Positions 33,421 to 41,449 of a stretch of 64,000 bases of DNA are shown piece by piece. Origin of the DNA: Pseudomonas quebecensis (GTDB lineage: Bacteria > Pseudomonadota > Gammaproteobacteria > Pseudomonadales > Pseudomonadaceae); assembly GCF_026410085.1 (NCBI RefSeq), contig NZ_CP112866.1:2914001-2978000 (forward strand), read 5' to 3'. Positions within the stretch are counted from its first letter, which is position 1. Every line of letters begins with the position of its first letter. Made by a program: the position numbers and the translations under genes. The notes under the pieces were generated by a model. The model was not told the origin of the DNA, did not search any database, and saw nothing but the letters and a program-made list of their open reading frames with translations.

Positions 33421-34305
33421 TCAACCGTTGATCAACGAAACATGCGCGCCCACCCCGGCGCGCACGCCCTCGCCCACCGCCAATGCCACCGAACCGGCGG
33501 CCAGGGACAGGTCACCACAGGCGAACACCCCGGTCACGGAGGTCTGGCGGGTTTCACCGGTCAACAGATAAGGACCGGAGGGACCGTCGATACGTTCACA
33601 CCCCAACTGCTCGGCCAATGGGCTGATCCGGGTGCGGGACTGGGTAAAGATGCCGTCCATCTGGATCACCCGACCGTCAACCAACTCAAGGTCCGCGTGT
33701 TCACCGCTGATGCGACTCACCCTCGTGGGTTCCACACGCACGCCACGGCGCTCCAACTGCGCCTGCTGCTCGGCATCGGGTGTGAACACCCCATTGGTAA
33801 ACAGGGTGGTGGTGCCCCAATCCGGCAGCATCAACGCGTGGTGCATCGCCAGGGCAGACGTTGCCAATACGCCGATGCGGCCTTGGTCCAGCTCATAACC
33901 GTGACAGTACGGGCAATGGAACACCCGCTTGCCCCAACGCTGCGCCAGGCCGTCGATGGCGGGCAATTCGTCGACCACGCCGGTGGCGAGGATCACCCGC
34001 AGCGCGCTGAACTCGCCGTTCGACTGAGTGCGCAAGCGCAAACCGCCCGCGTGAGCGTCGGCCTGGATCACACTGTCCTGCACCCAGCTGACGGTCGGAT
34101 ACGCCATTAACTGGCTGCGGCCGGCATTGGCGATAACGTCGGGCGCCTGGCCGTCCTGCCCCAGAAAACCGTGAGAAGTGGCGGCAAATCGGTTGCGCCG
34201 CTGACCCGCATCAATCACCAGTACAGTGCGCCGCGCCCGCGCCAGTTGCAGGCCTGCGGACAAGCCGGCATAGCTGCCGCCAACGATAATGACGTCGTAG
34301 ATCAT
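33421..34305 (-). CDS. thioredoxin-reductase-like FAD/NAD(P) oxidoreductase
   Basis: Encodes 294 residues. It shows the FAD dinucleotide motif DVIIVGGSYAGLSAG, a redox-active CPYC pair (HCPYCHGYELD near residue 130) and the C-terminal GVFACGDLSLAAGSVALAV FAD motif. This is the short class of thioredoxin-reductase-like proteins; the electron acceptor is unknown. It is divergent from an Rrf2-type regulator gene with a 145-bp shared gap, so it is the likely target of that regulator. Confidence 0.9.
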   Translation of the reverse strand: MIYDVIIVGGSYAGLSAGLQLARARRTVLVIDAGQRRNRFAATSHGFLGQDGQAPDVIANAGRSQLMAYPTVSWVQDSVIQADAHAGGLRLRTQSNGEFSALRVILATGVVDELPAIDGLAQRWGKRVFHCPYCHGYELDQGRIGVLATSALAMHHALMLPDWGTTTLFTNGVFTPDAEQQAQLERRGVRVEPTRVSRISGEHADLELVDGRVIQMDGIFTQSRTRISPLAEQLGCERIDGPSGPYLLTGETRQTSVTGVFACGDLSLAAGSVALAVGEGVRAGVGAHVSLING

Positions 34306-34450
34306 GAGTATGGCCTCGTGTCAGATGCACTCGGGTATCCGGGCGCTTTCATGACACACCATAAGTTACATGAAAATAGAGCGTCAAGCATCTCGCAACT
34401 TTTCAGGTTACGAAGGATACTTTCGACCCATTCCACCTTGGGGCTGATCA

Positions 34451-34888
34451 ATGAGAAACGACACGCGGCTATCGCGCATGCTGCATGTGCTGATCCACAT
34501 GGGTCGCCACGACGAGCGCGCCACCTCGGAGACCATCGCACAGATGCTCGGCACCAATCCGGTGGTGGTGCGTCGCACGTTGGGGCTGCTCAAGGACAAG
34601 GGCTATGTGCGTTCGGAGAAGGGCCATCAGGGCGGCTGGACCCTGGGCAGGCCTTTAAATGAGATCACCTTGCTGGACATTCATAACGCCCTCGGCACGC
34701 CGTCGATATTTGCCATCGGGCTGTCTACCGACCACCCTGAATGCCTGGTGGAACAAGCGGTGAACGCGGCACTGACGGATGCCTTCGAACAGGCCCAGGC
34801 GCTGCTGCTGCAGCGCCTGGGCCAGGTGAGCCTGGCGCAATTGGCCGAAGACTTCGATGAGCGCTTTCGTGTGGCGATGCAGCCCTAA
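34451..34888 (+). CDS. Rrf2 family transcriptional regulator
   Basis: Encodes 145 residues with the Rrf2 winged helix (MRNDTRLSRMLHVLIHMG, then NPVVVRRTLGLLKDKGYVRSEKGHQGGWTLGR). It has only one cysteine (in HPECLVEQ), so it cannot hold an IscR-type three-Cys iron-sulfur cluster; it may sense redox state through a single thiol, as some NsrR-less Rrf2 proteins do, or a small ligand. It is divergent from the thioredoxin-reductase-like gene and overlaps the end of the RNase T2 gene by 4 bp. Confidence 0.88.
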   Translation: MRNDTRLSRMLHVLIHMGRHDERATSETIAQMLGTNPVVVRRTLGLLKDKGYVRSEKGHQGGWTLGRPLNEITLLDIHNALGTPSIFAIGLSTDHPECLVEQAVNAALTDAFEQAQALLLQRLGQVSLAQLAEDFDERFRVAMQP

Positions 34889-35514
34889 CGCTGCGCAGGG
34901 ATGCGAATCTCGCCCTGGCGGCATTGGGTCTTGACGCTACGGGGGCAACCGGCAAAAGCCAGGTCCTTGGTCAGGCATACCCGCACTTCCGACAGCACCT
35001 TGCCTTTGCAGATCACTGCCAGCCCATGGTCCCCCATGCGTGGGTTGCTCTGGCGGAACAGCGTCTCGATCTCGCGGGCCGACAGCGATGCCGGCGTGTG
35101 GAACGGCTGAAGTTGCTCGGGAATGGACACCACGCCCAGGGCCGTGTCGGTTTTTTCCAGATACGCCAGTGGTTCAAGGCCGCTGCAGGTGCCGTGCCGG
35201 GCCCATTCATGCTTGAGCAGCGCCGCCGTGGGGAACAGCGCGGCGCCCTTGGGCAGGGCTTCACGGCTCAGTGGTTGTTGCGGTGCACAGGAGGCCGGCC
35301 AACCGCCCCGGGCAAATTGCGGCCACAGGCCGTGCAGCACGAAGCCATAGCCCTTGCCGGAGCACTGTTCGTTGTCAGGGTGCGTGAGGCAAAACGTCGG
35401 CGACCACGACAACGACAGCACATAGAAATCAAATTGCCCCGGCGTCCCTGGGTCACGCGGCGCCGCCAAGGCGCCGGTGGTCAGCGCCAGCCACATCACC
35501 ATCCAGTATTTCAT
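34885..35514 (-). CDS. secreted ribonuclease T2 family protein
   Basis: Encodes 209 residues. A signal peptide (MKYWMVMWLALTTGALA) precedes the enzyme. Both catalytic segments are present: FVLHGLWPQ (CAS I, catalytic His) and KHEWARHGTC (CAS II, two His and Glu). Several cysteines fit disulfides in the periplasm or outside the cell. Related to E. coli RNase I. It stands alone, convergent with the Rrf2 gene, and probably scavenges RNA. Confidence 0.92.
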   Translation of the reverse strand: MKYWMVMWLALTTGALAAPRDPGTPGQFDFYVLSLSWSPTFCLTHPDNEQCSGKGYGFVLHGLWPQFARGGWPASCAPQQPLSREALPKGAALFPTAALLKHEWARHGTCSGLEPLAYLEKTDTALGVVSIPEQLQPFHTPASLSAREIETLFRQSNPRMGDHGLAVICKGKVLSEVRVCLTKDLAFAGCPRSVKTQCRQGEIRIPAQR

Positions 35515-35550
35515 GCGTGTATTCCTTTGGAAAAAACCGGTGTACCGCAG

Positions 35551-36531
35551 TTAGCCAGGATGATTGGGGTTACGTTGCAACACCTTGTCCAGAATCCGAT
35601 CGGTCTTCAGCGCCTCGATGGCCAAGGACGGATGCTCGGCTTCGCCGCGAATATGCGCGTTCATGGCCAGCACGTGATGCCATTGGATATGCGCATGGCA
35701 CGGCACCTCCAGCACTTGATCGCACTCCCCTTGCAGGCGCAGCGGCTGGTCTTCGAACACCGAAAACTGAATGCGCCCGCGGCTGCCGATGAGCTCGACG
35801 CTGTCTTCGCGACGGTCGGCGACAAAGTTCCAGCAGCCCATGCCCAGCGCGCCCGAACTGAAGGTCCAGCAGGCCGTCACTGCATCTTCGGCCGCGTAGC
35901 GCCCGGCCTGGCGCGCAGTGAAGCCCGACACTTCGACGATGTCCCCGGCCAGGTACTGAAATAAATCGAAGCCATGGCTGGCCAGGTCGGCGAAGTAGCC
36001 ACCGCCGGCAATCGCCGGATCGGTACGCCAGTTGGCGGCACTGCCATCCTCGACGCCCGGCGGTTTGCACAGGGTCCAGGTCAAGTGGCGCAGTTCCCCA
36101 ATGCGCCCCTCGCGCAGCCACTCGCGCACTTGCTGGAAACGCGGCAGCGAACGCCGGTAGTAGGAGACGAACAGGTGCAGGCCGGCACGCTCGAACGTGC
36201 GCTGCATCAGCGCACTCTGTTCGGCGTTCAGCGCCATGGGCTTTTCGACGCAGCAATGCTTGCCGGCCGCGGCCACCATCAGGCTGTATTCGAGATGGCT
36301 GTCGGGCGGTGTGGCGATGTACACCGCGTCCACTTCAGGGTCGTCGATCAGTGCCTGGGCGTCGGTATAGAAACGGGCGATGCCGTGGCGTGCCGCATAA
36401 TCGCGCACCGCCTCCTCGCGACGCCCCATCACCGCCACCAGGGCCGAACCTGGCGCTTTATAGAATGCGGGTCCACTCTTTACTTCAGTGACACTGCCAC
36501 AGCCGATCATGCCCCAGCGTACGGTACTCAT
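35551..36531 (-). CDS. Gfo/Idh/MocA family oxidoreductase
   Basis: Encodes 326 residues. The N-terminal Rossmann motif is WGMIGCGSVTEVKSGPAF, followed by the family signature CVEKPMALN near residue 95 (the EKP lysine) and a C-terminal beta-sheet substrate domain with GGGYFADLASHGFDL. It is an NAD(P)-dependent dehydrogenase of a sugar or cyclitol; the substrate is unknown. ATG 36531 has a GAGG site; the frame from 36606 has no support. It stands alone, away from the inositol cluster of this window. Confidence 0.88.
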   Translation of the reverse strand: MSTVRWGMIGCGSVTEVKSGPAFYKAPGSALVAVMGRREEAVRDYAARHGIARFYTDAQALIDDPEVDAVYIATPPDSHLEYSLMVAAAGKHCCVEKPMALNAEQSALMQRTFERAGLHLFVSYYRRSLPRFQQVREWLREGRIGELRHLTWTLCKPPGVEDGSAANWRTDPAIAGGGYFADLASHGFDLFQYLAGDIVEVSGFTARQAGRYAAEDAVTACWTFSSGALGMGCWNFVADRREDSVELIGSRGRIQFSVFEDQPLRLQGECDQVLEVPCHAHIQWHHVLAMNAHIRGEAEHPSLAIEALKTDRILDKVLQRNPNHPG

Positions 36532-36656
36532 CTGTTTACCTCGTGCTTTTGGATCAATCGGGCAGTATCCACATACCCGCGGCCACGCGCCATAACCACT
36601 TAGCATGACAATTGCATTACACTTTTGTGACAGTCATCACCTGAAGGGCATAGACG

Positions 36657-37019
36657 ATGAAAATCAGGGCTACGGTCATTTGCGAACATGAGGGGCATAT
36701 CCTCTTTGTGCGCAAGGCCCGATCGAAATGGGCGTTGCCCGGTGGCAAGGTCGAACGCGACGAACGTCCAGTGGGCGCGGCTGCACGTGAGCTGGAAGAA
36801 GAAACCGGATTGAGCGTGGACGGTTTGCTGTACCTGCAGGAACTCAAGGCCCGCGACACCGTGCATCACGTGTTCGAAGCCTCCGTGGTGAACATCGAAG
36901 AGGCCCGTCCACGCAATGAGATCGTCGATTGCCATTGGCATGCCTATACCGCCATGGATCAGCTGGACACCACCGACGCCACTCGCCACATCGTCAAATC
37001 CTTTGTGCGCCGCCTGTAA
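36657..37019 (+). CDS. Nudix hydrolase
   Basis: Encodes 120 residues, essentially one Nudix domain. The Nudix box starts at GGKVERDERPVG and continues AARELEEETGL (residues about 30-53), which satisfies Gx5Ex7REUXEEXGU. It hydrolyses a nucleoside diphosphate linked to another group; the substrate is not predictable from the sequence. The start has a GAAGGG site. It is divergent from the Gfo/Idh gene with a 125-bp gap. Confidence 0.92.
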   Translation: MKIRATVICEHEGHILFVRKARSKWALPGGKVERDERPVGAAARELEEETGLSVDGLLYLQELKARDTVHHVFEASVVNIEEARPRNEIVDCHWHAYTAMDQLDTTDATRHIVKSFVRRL

Positions 37020-37105
37020 ATCAGAGCTGGGTCAGCGTGGTTGACTGGGTACAGCGCGCGGAGTTTGCCGAAGATCAAGTTTGACGCCAAGGTTAAATCC
37101 CAGGC

Positions 37106-37143
37106 AAAAAAAATCCCAAGTAGCTGATGGAAACTTGGGATTT
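37106..37143 (-). terminator. intrinsic terminator (minus strand)
   Basis: A perfect 10-bp stem with a 13-base loop, followed on the minus strand by eight Ts. The opposite strand has only a weaker A-rich flank, so the direction is leftward. Confidence 0.85.
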
Positions 37144-37173
37144 AAAAATGCATAAACCGTGGGAGGTGAACGC
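37106..37173 (-). ncRNA. candidate small RNA of about 68 nt
   Basis: On the minus strand a promoter TTGTTA (37203-37208), 17-bp spacer, TAAAAT (37180-37185) is followed by a transcript starting near 37173. It begins with a CU-rich unpaired stretch containing CACCTCCCACGG and ends in a perfect 10-bp hairpin (AAATCCCAAG / CTTGGGATTT, 37111-37143) with eight Ts at 37106-37113. I cannot assign it to a known Pseudomonas RNA. It ends convergently with the Nudix gene. Confidence 0.45.
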
Positions 37174-37179
37174 GAGGCT

Positions 37180-37208
37180 ATTTTAACCGCAGTAAAAAGC
37201 TGTAACAA
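37180..37208 (-). promoter_or_regulatory. predicted sigma-70 promoter of the candidate RNA
   Basis: TTGTTA and TAAAAT, each differing from consensus in at most two positions, with the ideal 17-bp spacing, read on the minus strand. It is the only good promoter in this gap in front of the terminator at 37106. Confidence 0.5.
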
Positions 37209-37348
37209 GATTACCGGAGTCCTTTCGTCGGAATAAAAGCGCTGTAAGTCCTTCAATAACCACATCTTTTTTAGGGCATCAGGACATTCAGATGCCACTT
37301 TTTGGTGCAACTAACAGTATTAGCCCTTAAATAACCAAGGGTTATTAC

Positions 37349-37609
37349 TTATAACTGCGGCGTACTTTTCTGCGATTGTTCGCTTAATTGCTCACATGTA
37401 TCGCGCACATCCAGGCTGCCGTTCGCAGTCACACTGGCGACCCGCGCCACTTGCTGGCACAGCGCCAGACGCTCGGCAGCCATCGCTCGCTCGCGATCAG
37501 CCTGGGCATTGATATGCATGAAATAGGCGCCAAGCATCAGTGCAATGCCGACCACGGCGGCTATGAGGTAGCGCAGGCTGTTTGATGAAGGGTGATGTGG
37601 CTGCTGCAT
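37349..37609 (-). CDS. hypothetical single-span membrane protein, 86 residues
   Basis: An N-terminal polar stretch MQQPHHPSSNS, one membrane helix (YLIAAVVGIALMLGAYFM), and a mostly helical periplasmic tail with two cysteines (LCQQVARVASV and RDTCEQLSEQ). No family recognised. The ATG at 37609 is where protein-like composition begins; the upstream frame to 37801 has no support. It is upstream of the candidate small RNA on the same strand. Confidence 0.6.
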   Translation of the reverse strand: MQQPHHPSSNSLRYLIAAVVGIALMLGAYFMHINAQADRERAMAAERLALCQQVARVASVTANGSLDVRDTCEQLSEQSQKSTPQL

Positions 37610-37715
37610 GACCGCTGGCGCCCTGCTCAATTGGCAATTACGGGCGCAATTGTATGCAAATGCAAACACAGGGTTTGTGGGGGATTTGTAAACCCGCGCG
37701 CGCAGCGCCGCTCGG

Positions 37716-38051
37716 TTACTTGCGCGCCACCTTATAACGCACACAGTCCTGATAAAAACTCTGGCGAATGGCCTCAGGTTTGAGCCGTGACCGGCTGTCA
37801 TACGTCTGTTCGGTAATCCCCATGGCCATCATGCGCATCCAGGACTTGCTGAACTTGATGGTCTGGATCTTCTGCCGGGCGGCATACAACGACACACCCG
37901 ACAGCTTCAACTCTTGAGCCCTGGCGGCCGTGCCCGCACCCCAGCTGCACATGTACTTGTCCCCTTCGCGCAACTCCCGCGCCTGCACCGCAGCCGCACC
38001 GCCCGCCAGGGAGCAAGCGATCAGCATGATTCCAACATTGCGCATTTGCAT
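37716..38051 (-). CDS. hypothetical secreted protein, 111 residues
   Basis: A signal peptide (MRNVGIMLIACSLAGGAAAVQA) is followed by a mature domain of about 85 residues with two cysteines (KYMCSWGAG and YQDCVRYKVA) that could form a disulfide in the periplasm. No family recognised. Two ATG codons lie two codons apart at the start (38051 and 38045); either is possible. It stands alone upstream of the 86-residue membrane protein gene on the same strand. Confidence 0.65.
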   Translation of the reverse strand: MQMRNVGIMLIACSLAGGAAAVQARELREGDKYMCSWGAGTAARAQELKLSGVSLYAARQKIQTIKFSKSWMRMMAMGITEQTYDSRSRLKPEAIRQSFYQDCVRYKVARK

Positions 38052-38230
38052 CCCCGCCTAACCACCTGAAAATAAACGCGATTCTGGCGAGGATTTTGTT
38101 ACAAAGGGGCCATTAAAATGCCTTATTGCGTTATGCGGTCACGGCCTCAATTCACATCGAATTACAAGGGAGCAAGCGCTCTGATCACGGCCTCAGCGCC
38201 GTCCCAGCGCTGTAAAGACGTCTGTGTGCT

Positions 38231-38668
38231 TCACACCCACGCCACCACCAGCAACCCTACCCCCAGCGCCAGGCACAGCGGCGAGTAAAGGTATGTATCC
38301 CATCGAGCAAACGTCGATCCACTGACTTTCTTGAAAAAACCCACCAGTTCCGAATCGCCAATCGCCCTGGCAAACATCAGTACGGCAATGACACTGATAC
38401 CCCATTGCAGCGCACGGTGGGAAACCGGGGGAAAGTACAGGCCGGCGCGCAGGCAGACGAGCAAGGCAATCGCCACCAACCCCATTGCGACCAGAAAGGT
38501 GCCCAGGGCCGAAGGCTTGAATGCCGGGCGCGGACCGCTGGCGAATTCGCCGGGCAGCTGAGGGATGGCGGCGAGGCTGCCAAGCTTGCCGCCGGCGGCC
38601 CAATACAAATGCACCACGCTGATACCGGTGAATATGCCGACGATCCACCGTGCAATCACAAAGCTCAT
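38231..38668 (-). CDS. DUF3995 integral membrane protein
   Basis: Encodes 145 residues with four hydrophobic helices. The first part, VVHLYWAAGGKLGS followed by AAIPQLPGE, matches the DUF3995 family (HxYWAxGG motif after helix 1). Function unknown. It lies between two unrelated minus-strand genes with gaps on both sides and may be a single-gene unit. Confidence 0.8.
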   Translation of the reverse strand: MSFVIARWIVGIFTGISVVHLYWAAGGKLGSLAAIPQLPGEFASGPRPAFKPSALGTFLVAMGLVAIALLVCLRAGLYFPPVSHRALQWGISVIAVLMFARAIGDSELVGFFKKVSGSTFARWDTYLYSPLCLALGVGLLVVAWV

Positions 38669-38752
38669 GACGGGCTCTCCATGAAAAGATGCGCAAGAGA
38701 ATAGCCGCCCTGGCTTTTTTTGCCGGTATTTCGTCGCACAGCAACCCGTTGC

Positions 38753-39769
38753 CTACTTCAGGCTGGCCTCGACCTTCTGCGCCACATCCTCGGTCAGCCA
38801 GGCTTTCCATACCTCGGGATGGTCCTTGAGAAACGCCTGGGCAACCTCCCTTGGCGGGGTGTGATTTTCGCTCATGGTCGCCAAGGCTTTGTTCAGCGGC
38901 TCAATGGGAAATTCGACCTTCTGAAAAAAACCGGCGATCTGCGGGTGGTCTTTCTGGAACGGCGTCGACACGCCGATACTCAACTTCGACGCCAGCGAGC
39001 GGGTCGGTTTCGGATTGGGGTTATCCGCATCCGTCAGCGTCTTCCAGGCCTCGGCATCGAACGGTGGTTCTTCCAGCTGAATCAGTTTGTAGCGCCCCAT
39101 CAAGGGCGTCGGCGACCAGTAGTAGAACAGCACTGGCTTGCCGCGGCGGATCGATGAAGCAATTTCCGCATCCAGCGCCGCGCCCGAGCCGCTGCGGAAG
39201 TTCACATAGCTGTCGTCCAGGCCATAAGCTTTGAGTTTCTGCTTGTTGACCACTTCCGAGGTCCAGCCGATGGGGCTGTTGAGAAAGCGCCCCTTGCCGG
39301 GCGATTCCGGGTCTTTGAACACGTCTTTGTAGCGCGCCAGGTCATTGACGCTCTTGAGGTCCGGCGCCAGCGGCTTGATGCCTTTGGAGGGGTCGCCCTT
39401 GACCACGTACTCCGGCACCCACCAGCCTTCGGTCGCGCCCTTGACGGTATCGCCCAGCCCCGCCACCTTGCCTTCGGCCTCGGCTTTGACCCACACGGGG
39501 CTGCGGCCGGCCCACTCTTCGCCGATCACCTGGATGTCATTCTTCGCCAGTGCGGTTTCCAGGGTAATGGTCGTGCCTGGCAGGGTGTCGGTGGGCAAGT
39601 CGTAGCCCTTCTCGACGATAAACCGCAGCACTTCGGTAATCAGGCTGCCGCTTTCCCAATTCAGGTCGGCAAAATGCACCGGGGCCTGCGCGGCGCAAAC
39701 CGGCAAGGAGGCCATCGACAGACTCAGGCTCGTCAGTGACGCCGCCAACAGGGTTCTCAAACCTTTCAT
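38753..39769 (-). CDS. glycine betaine/choline-type periplasmic binding protein (orphan)
   Basis: Encodes 338 residues of the OpuAC/ProX family, with signal peptide MKGLRTLLAASLTSLSLSMA and cleavage around CAAQA. Visible family parts: FADLNWESGSLITEV, VIGEEWAGRSPVW, TEGWWVPEYVV and the aromatic-rich VLFYYWSPTPLMGRY. Tryptophan and tyrosine residues of this kind form the box that binds quaternary amines. No permease or ATPase gene is adjacent, so it must feed a distant transporter, as CbcX, CaiX and BetX do for the Cbc system of P. aeruginosa. Which of these it equals cannot be settled here. Confidence 0.88.
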   Translation of the reverse strand: MKGLRTLLAASLTSLSLSMASLPVCAAQAPVHFADLNWESGSLITEVLRFIVEKGYDLPTDTLPGTTITLETALAKNDIQVIGEEWAGRSPVWVKAEAEGKVAGLGDTVKGATEGWWVPEYVVKGDPSKGIKPLAPDLKSVNDLARYKDVFKDPESPGKGRFLNSPIGWTSEVVNKQKLKAYGLDDSYVNFRSGSGAALDAEIASSIRRGKPVLFYYWSPTPLMGRYKLIQLEEPPFDAEAWKTLTDADNPNPKPTRSLASKLSIGVSTPFQKDHPQIAGFFQKVEFPIEPLNKALATMSENHTPPREVAQAFLKDHPEVWKAWLTEDVAQKVEASLK

Positions 39770-39898
39770 GCCTTACCTCGCGTTGCTGCAGCCATAGCGG
39801 ATGGCTTTGCTGCGAACGCGCGAAGCCCCTGAATAGTTAAGTCAACTCAACTGTAGTAGAGGTTCCGAAAGACACCGCAAGGGGGTGTTATAAATGCG

Positions 39899-40369
39899 TT
39901 ACTCACTGGCCTTGAACGTCACCAGCTCACCCTTGCGCCACTTGGCGGCCTTGGCGGTCACGGCCTTGAGGGTCTTGGTCAGGCCTTCCTGCAATTGTTC
40001 ATGGGCGGCGAACACCAGCATGACGCTATGGCCTTCCTTGAATAGGATGCCCTCGCCTTCGGCCGAAGAAACAAAGGCGTAATCGCCCAGGCCATATACC
40101 GTTAACTTGATATCGCGAAACTTCAATTCAAACTTGCCACCTTCACGACTGGGCAATACAGCCGCTCGAAAATGGTCGCCTACCTTAAGTTCCAGATGCT
40201 GCTTGTCATCCACCACCATCGCCGTTTCAGTATCGATTTCGGCGATGTAGATACCTTCAGGCGTCTGCTCGGTGACGTAAACAAAACGGGACTGGAACTG
40301 TTTGACCAACTTTGCGCGTAAATCACCCAGCACGAACAGTGCGTGCATATCCAGATTACTGACTGCCAA
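39899..40369 (-). CDS. hypothetical protein, 156 residues, behind a structured leader
   Basis: No family recognised. The product is a soluble beta-rich domain (residues 20-110, FVYVTEQTPEGIYIAEIDTE, then DIKLTVYGLGDYAFVSS) followed by a helical, basic C-terminus (EGLTKTLKAVTAKAAKWRKG). The start is a TTG at 40369 with a G-rich site nine bases upstream, or an ATG at 40348. An intrinsic terminator ends 17 bases before the TTG, which leaves no room for a separate promoter, so expression may depend on readthrough of that terminator. Confidence 0.65.
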   Translation of the reverse strand: MAVSNLDMHALFVLGDLRAKLVKQFQSRFVYVTEQTPEGIYIAEIDTETAMVVDDKQHLELKVGDHFRAAVLPSREGGKFELKFRDIKLTVYGLGDYAFVSSAEGEGILFKEGHSVMLVFAAHEQLQEGLTKTLKAVTAKAAKWRKGELVTFKASE

Positions 40370-40386
40370 GGAAAAGCCCCCACATC

Positions 40387-40419
40387 AAAAAAAGTGCTGT
40401 CCGCAAAAACGGGCAGCAC
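40387..40419 (-). terminator. intrinsic terminator just ahead of a start codon
   Basis: Minus-strand stem GTGCTGCCCG / CGGACAGCAC (nine of ten pairs) with a six-base loop, followed by seven Ts at 40387-40393. It lies 17 bases upstream of the TTG start of the 156-residue protein gene. Confidence 0.8.
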
Positions 40420-40672
40420 ACAAAACGGCCGTAACGGCTCGATGACACAACCTATTCGTTGAAAACCCGAAGAAACATCCTGCCGCGCCGTCGGTGCAGG
40501 CGCACATCGATCGACCTGATGCCAGGTCAACGGCGTTCACAGGAAATCACAGGTTCAGTGACCGGAGAATACCGGTCGCGCCTCTTCAGAGAAAAACCCG
40601 ATGGAAAACGTCGTTTTCCGACACTCAACACTTAACAAAATACCTCGGCATGGAACCGAGTGTCGACCGACA
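40387..40672 (-). ncRNA. candidate attenuated leader or small RNA of about 285 nt
   Basis: A minus-strand transcript from near 40672 would contain the hairpins GACCGG/CCGGTC (40560-40577, 6-base loop), GACCTG/CAGGTC (40513-40528, tetraloop) and GGAAAACG/CGTTTTCC (40603-40619), and end at the terminator 40387-40419. The 156-residue gene begins just behind it. This fits either a cis-acting attenuator or a free RNA. No known family was recognised. Confidence 0.35.
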
Positions 40673-40678
40673 ACAACA

Positions 40679-40707
40679 ATCATACTAAAGCAGCCACATA
40701 GGGCCAA
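40679..40707 (-). promoter_or_regulatory. predicted sigma-70 promoter (minus strand)
   Basis: TTGGCC (40702-40707), 17-bp spacer, TATGAT (40679-40684), read on the minus strand. The -10 element matches consensus in five of six positions, the -35 in four. It would start the structured leader. Confidence 0.4.
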
Positions 40708-40761
40708 ACCACTCTGCAACGCTGCCGTTCAATTCATAAGACTGATCGAAAGGAGCTGACC

Positions 40762-41028
40762 ATGCAACGCAGTCATGACCCCGCTACGTCTTTCAATACG
40801 CGTTCAGCATGTACCGACGCGCGCCAATATTACTGTGTGCAGAGCCTGAATGGGTACTCCAATTCCGTTCTTTACCAAGTGGTGCCGGCCGGAAGAGATT
40901 TCTTTCATATCATGGAAGTCACCAGTGGCCGGATTCGAGGCTTTCGCAGCGGCCACGGCAAGGCCTGCGAACTGGCCAAGCAACTGGAAGCCATGCTGTA
41001 TGACGGGATCGTTTCGTCACCTGGCTGA
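40762..41028 (+). CDS. hypothetical protein, 88 residues
   Basis: A well-placed AAGGAG site six bases before the ATG supports expression. The product (MQRSHDPATSFNTRS..., then YYCVQSLNGYSNSVLYQVVP and CELAKQLEAMLYDG) looks like a small alpha/beta protein with no membrane segment. I do not recognise a family. It is the first of three short plus-strand genes (to 41692). Confidence 0.65.
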   Translation: MQRSHDPATSFNTRSACTDARQYYCVQSLNGYSNSVLYQVVPAGRDFFHIMEVTSGRIRGFRSGHGKACELAKQLEAMLYDGIVSSPG

Positions 41029-41145
41029 CTTTACCGCGCCGTTGCCCTCCAACTACTGCCATACTGGCCCGTCCATTGAAGTTTGCCCCCCTGTGCGGGT
41101 CAGGTTTCATCAGTGCAGTTGAATACCTCGAAGGGAAGGCTATAC

Positions 41146-41376
41146 GTGACGGAATTTGATATCGGCGAATTTTTTATTCGCGGCGAAGCCAGGGAAGTAG
41201 ACGGGGAATTTCAAGCAGTGATCGTGATGCGCGCCAAACCACCTTCAAGTGCGATGAGCACCCACCAGGTAGAAAAAGACCGCTGGTTCAAGACCGAGGA
41301 AGCGGCCGCCCATGCTGCCAGAGAGTCGGCCCAGGCCCTCAAGACCGCCGTGGATGCAGGCGCGCTGACCTCCTGA
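41146..41376 (+). CDS. hypothetical protein, 76 residues
   Basis: Start GTG 41146 is chosen because GGAAGG lies six bases upstream; the longer frame from 41083 has no such site. The product begins MTEFDIGEFFIRGEAREVDG, continues with a beta-hairpin, and ends in an Ala-rich helix (EEAAAHAARESAQALKTAVD). Soluble; no family recognised. Confidence 0.65.
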   Translation: MTEFDIGEFFIRGEAREVDGEFQAVIVMRAKPPSSAMSTHQVEKDRWFKTEEAAAHAARESAQALKTAVDAGALTS

Positions 41377-41449
41377 CAAACTAATTCGAACTCTGCATTG
41401 CCAGAAGTCTCCCATGCATAACGCCCCTCAGCCCGCATGGAGATATTCG

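Larger units (their letters stand above)
37020..37348. other. intergenic region carrying a candidate small RNA
   Basis: 329 bp without a credible protein gene; a 92-codon minus-strand frame here lacks a ribosome-binding site and reads as random. The right part is AT-rich. It holds a predicted minus-strand promoter and terminator, described as the candidate RNA at 37106-37173. Nothing else was recognised between 37210 and 37348 apart from T-rich tracts. Confidence 0.5.
40370..40761. other. intergenic region with a structured minus-strand leader
   Basis: 392 bp without a credible gene. The minus strand has a promoter-like pair near 40679-40707, at least three short hairpins and an intrinsic terminator at 40387-40419 (see separate entries). 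A 64-codon plus-strand frame inside it has no ribosome-binding site and is not supported. The right end holds the AAGGAG site of the next plus-strand gene. Confidence 0.5.

Noticed and set aside
37032..37310. 92-codon minus-strand frame
   Set aside because: No ribosome-binding site, and it spans the predicted promoter and terminator of the candidate RNA.
40494..40688. 64-codon plus-strand frame
   Set aside because: No start signal; it lies on the hairpin-rich region antisense to the leader.
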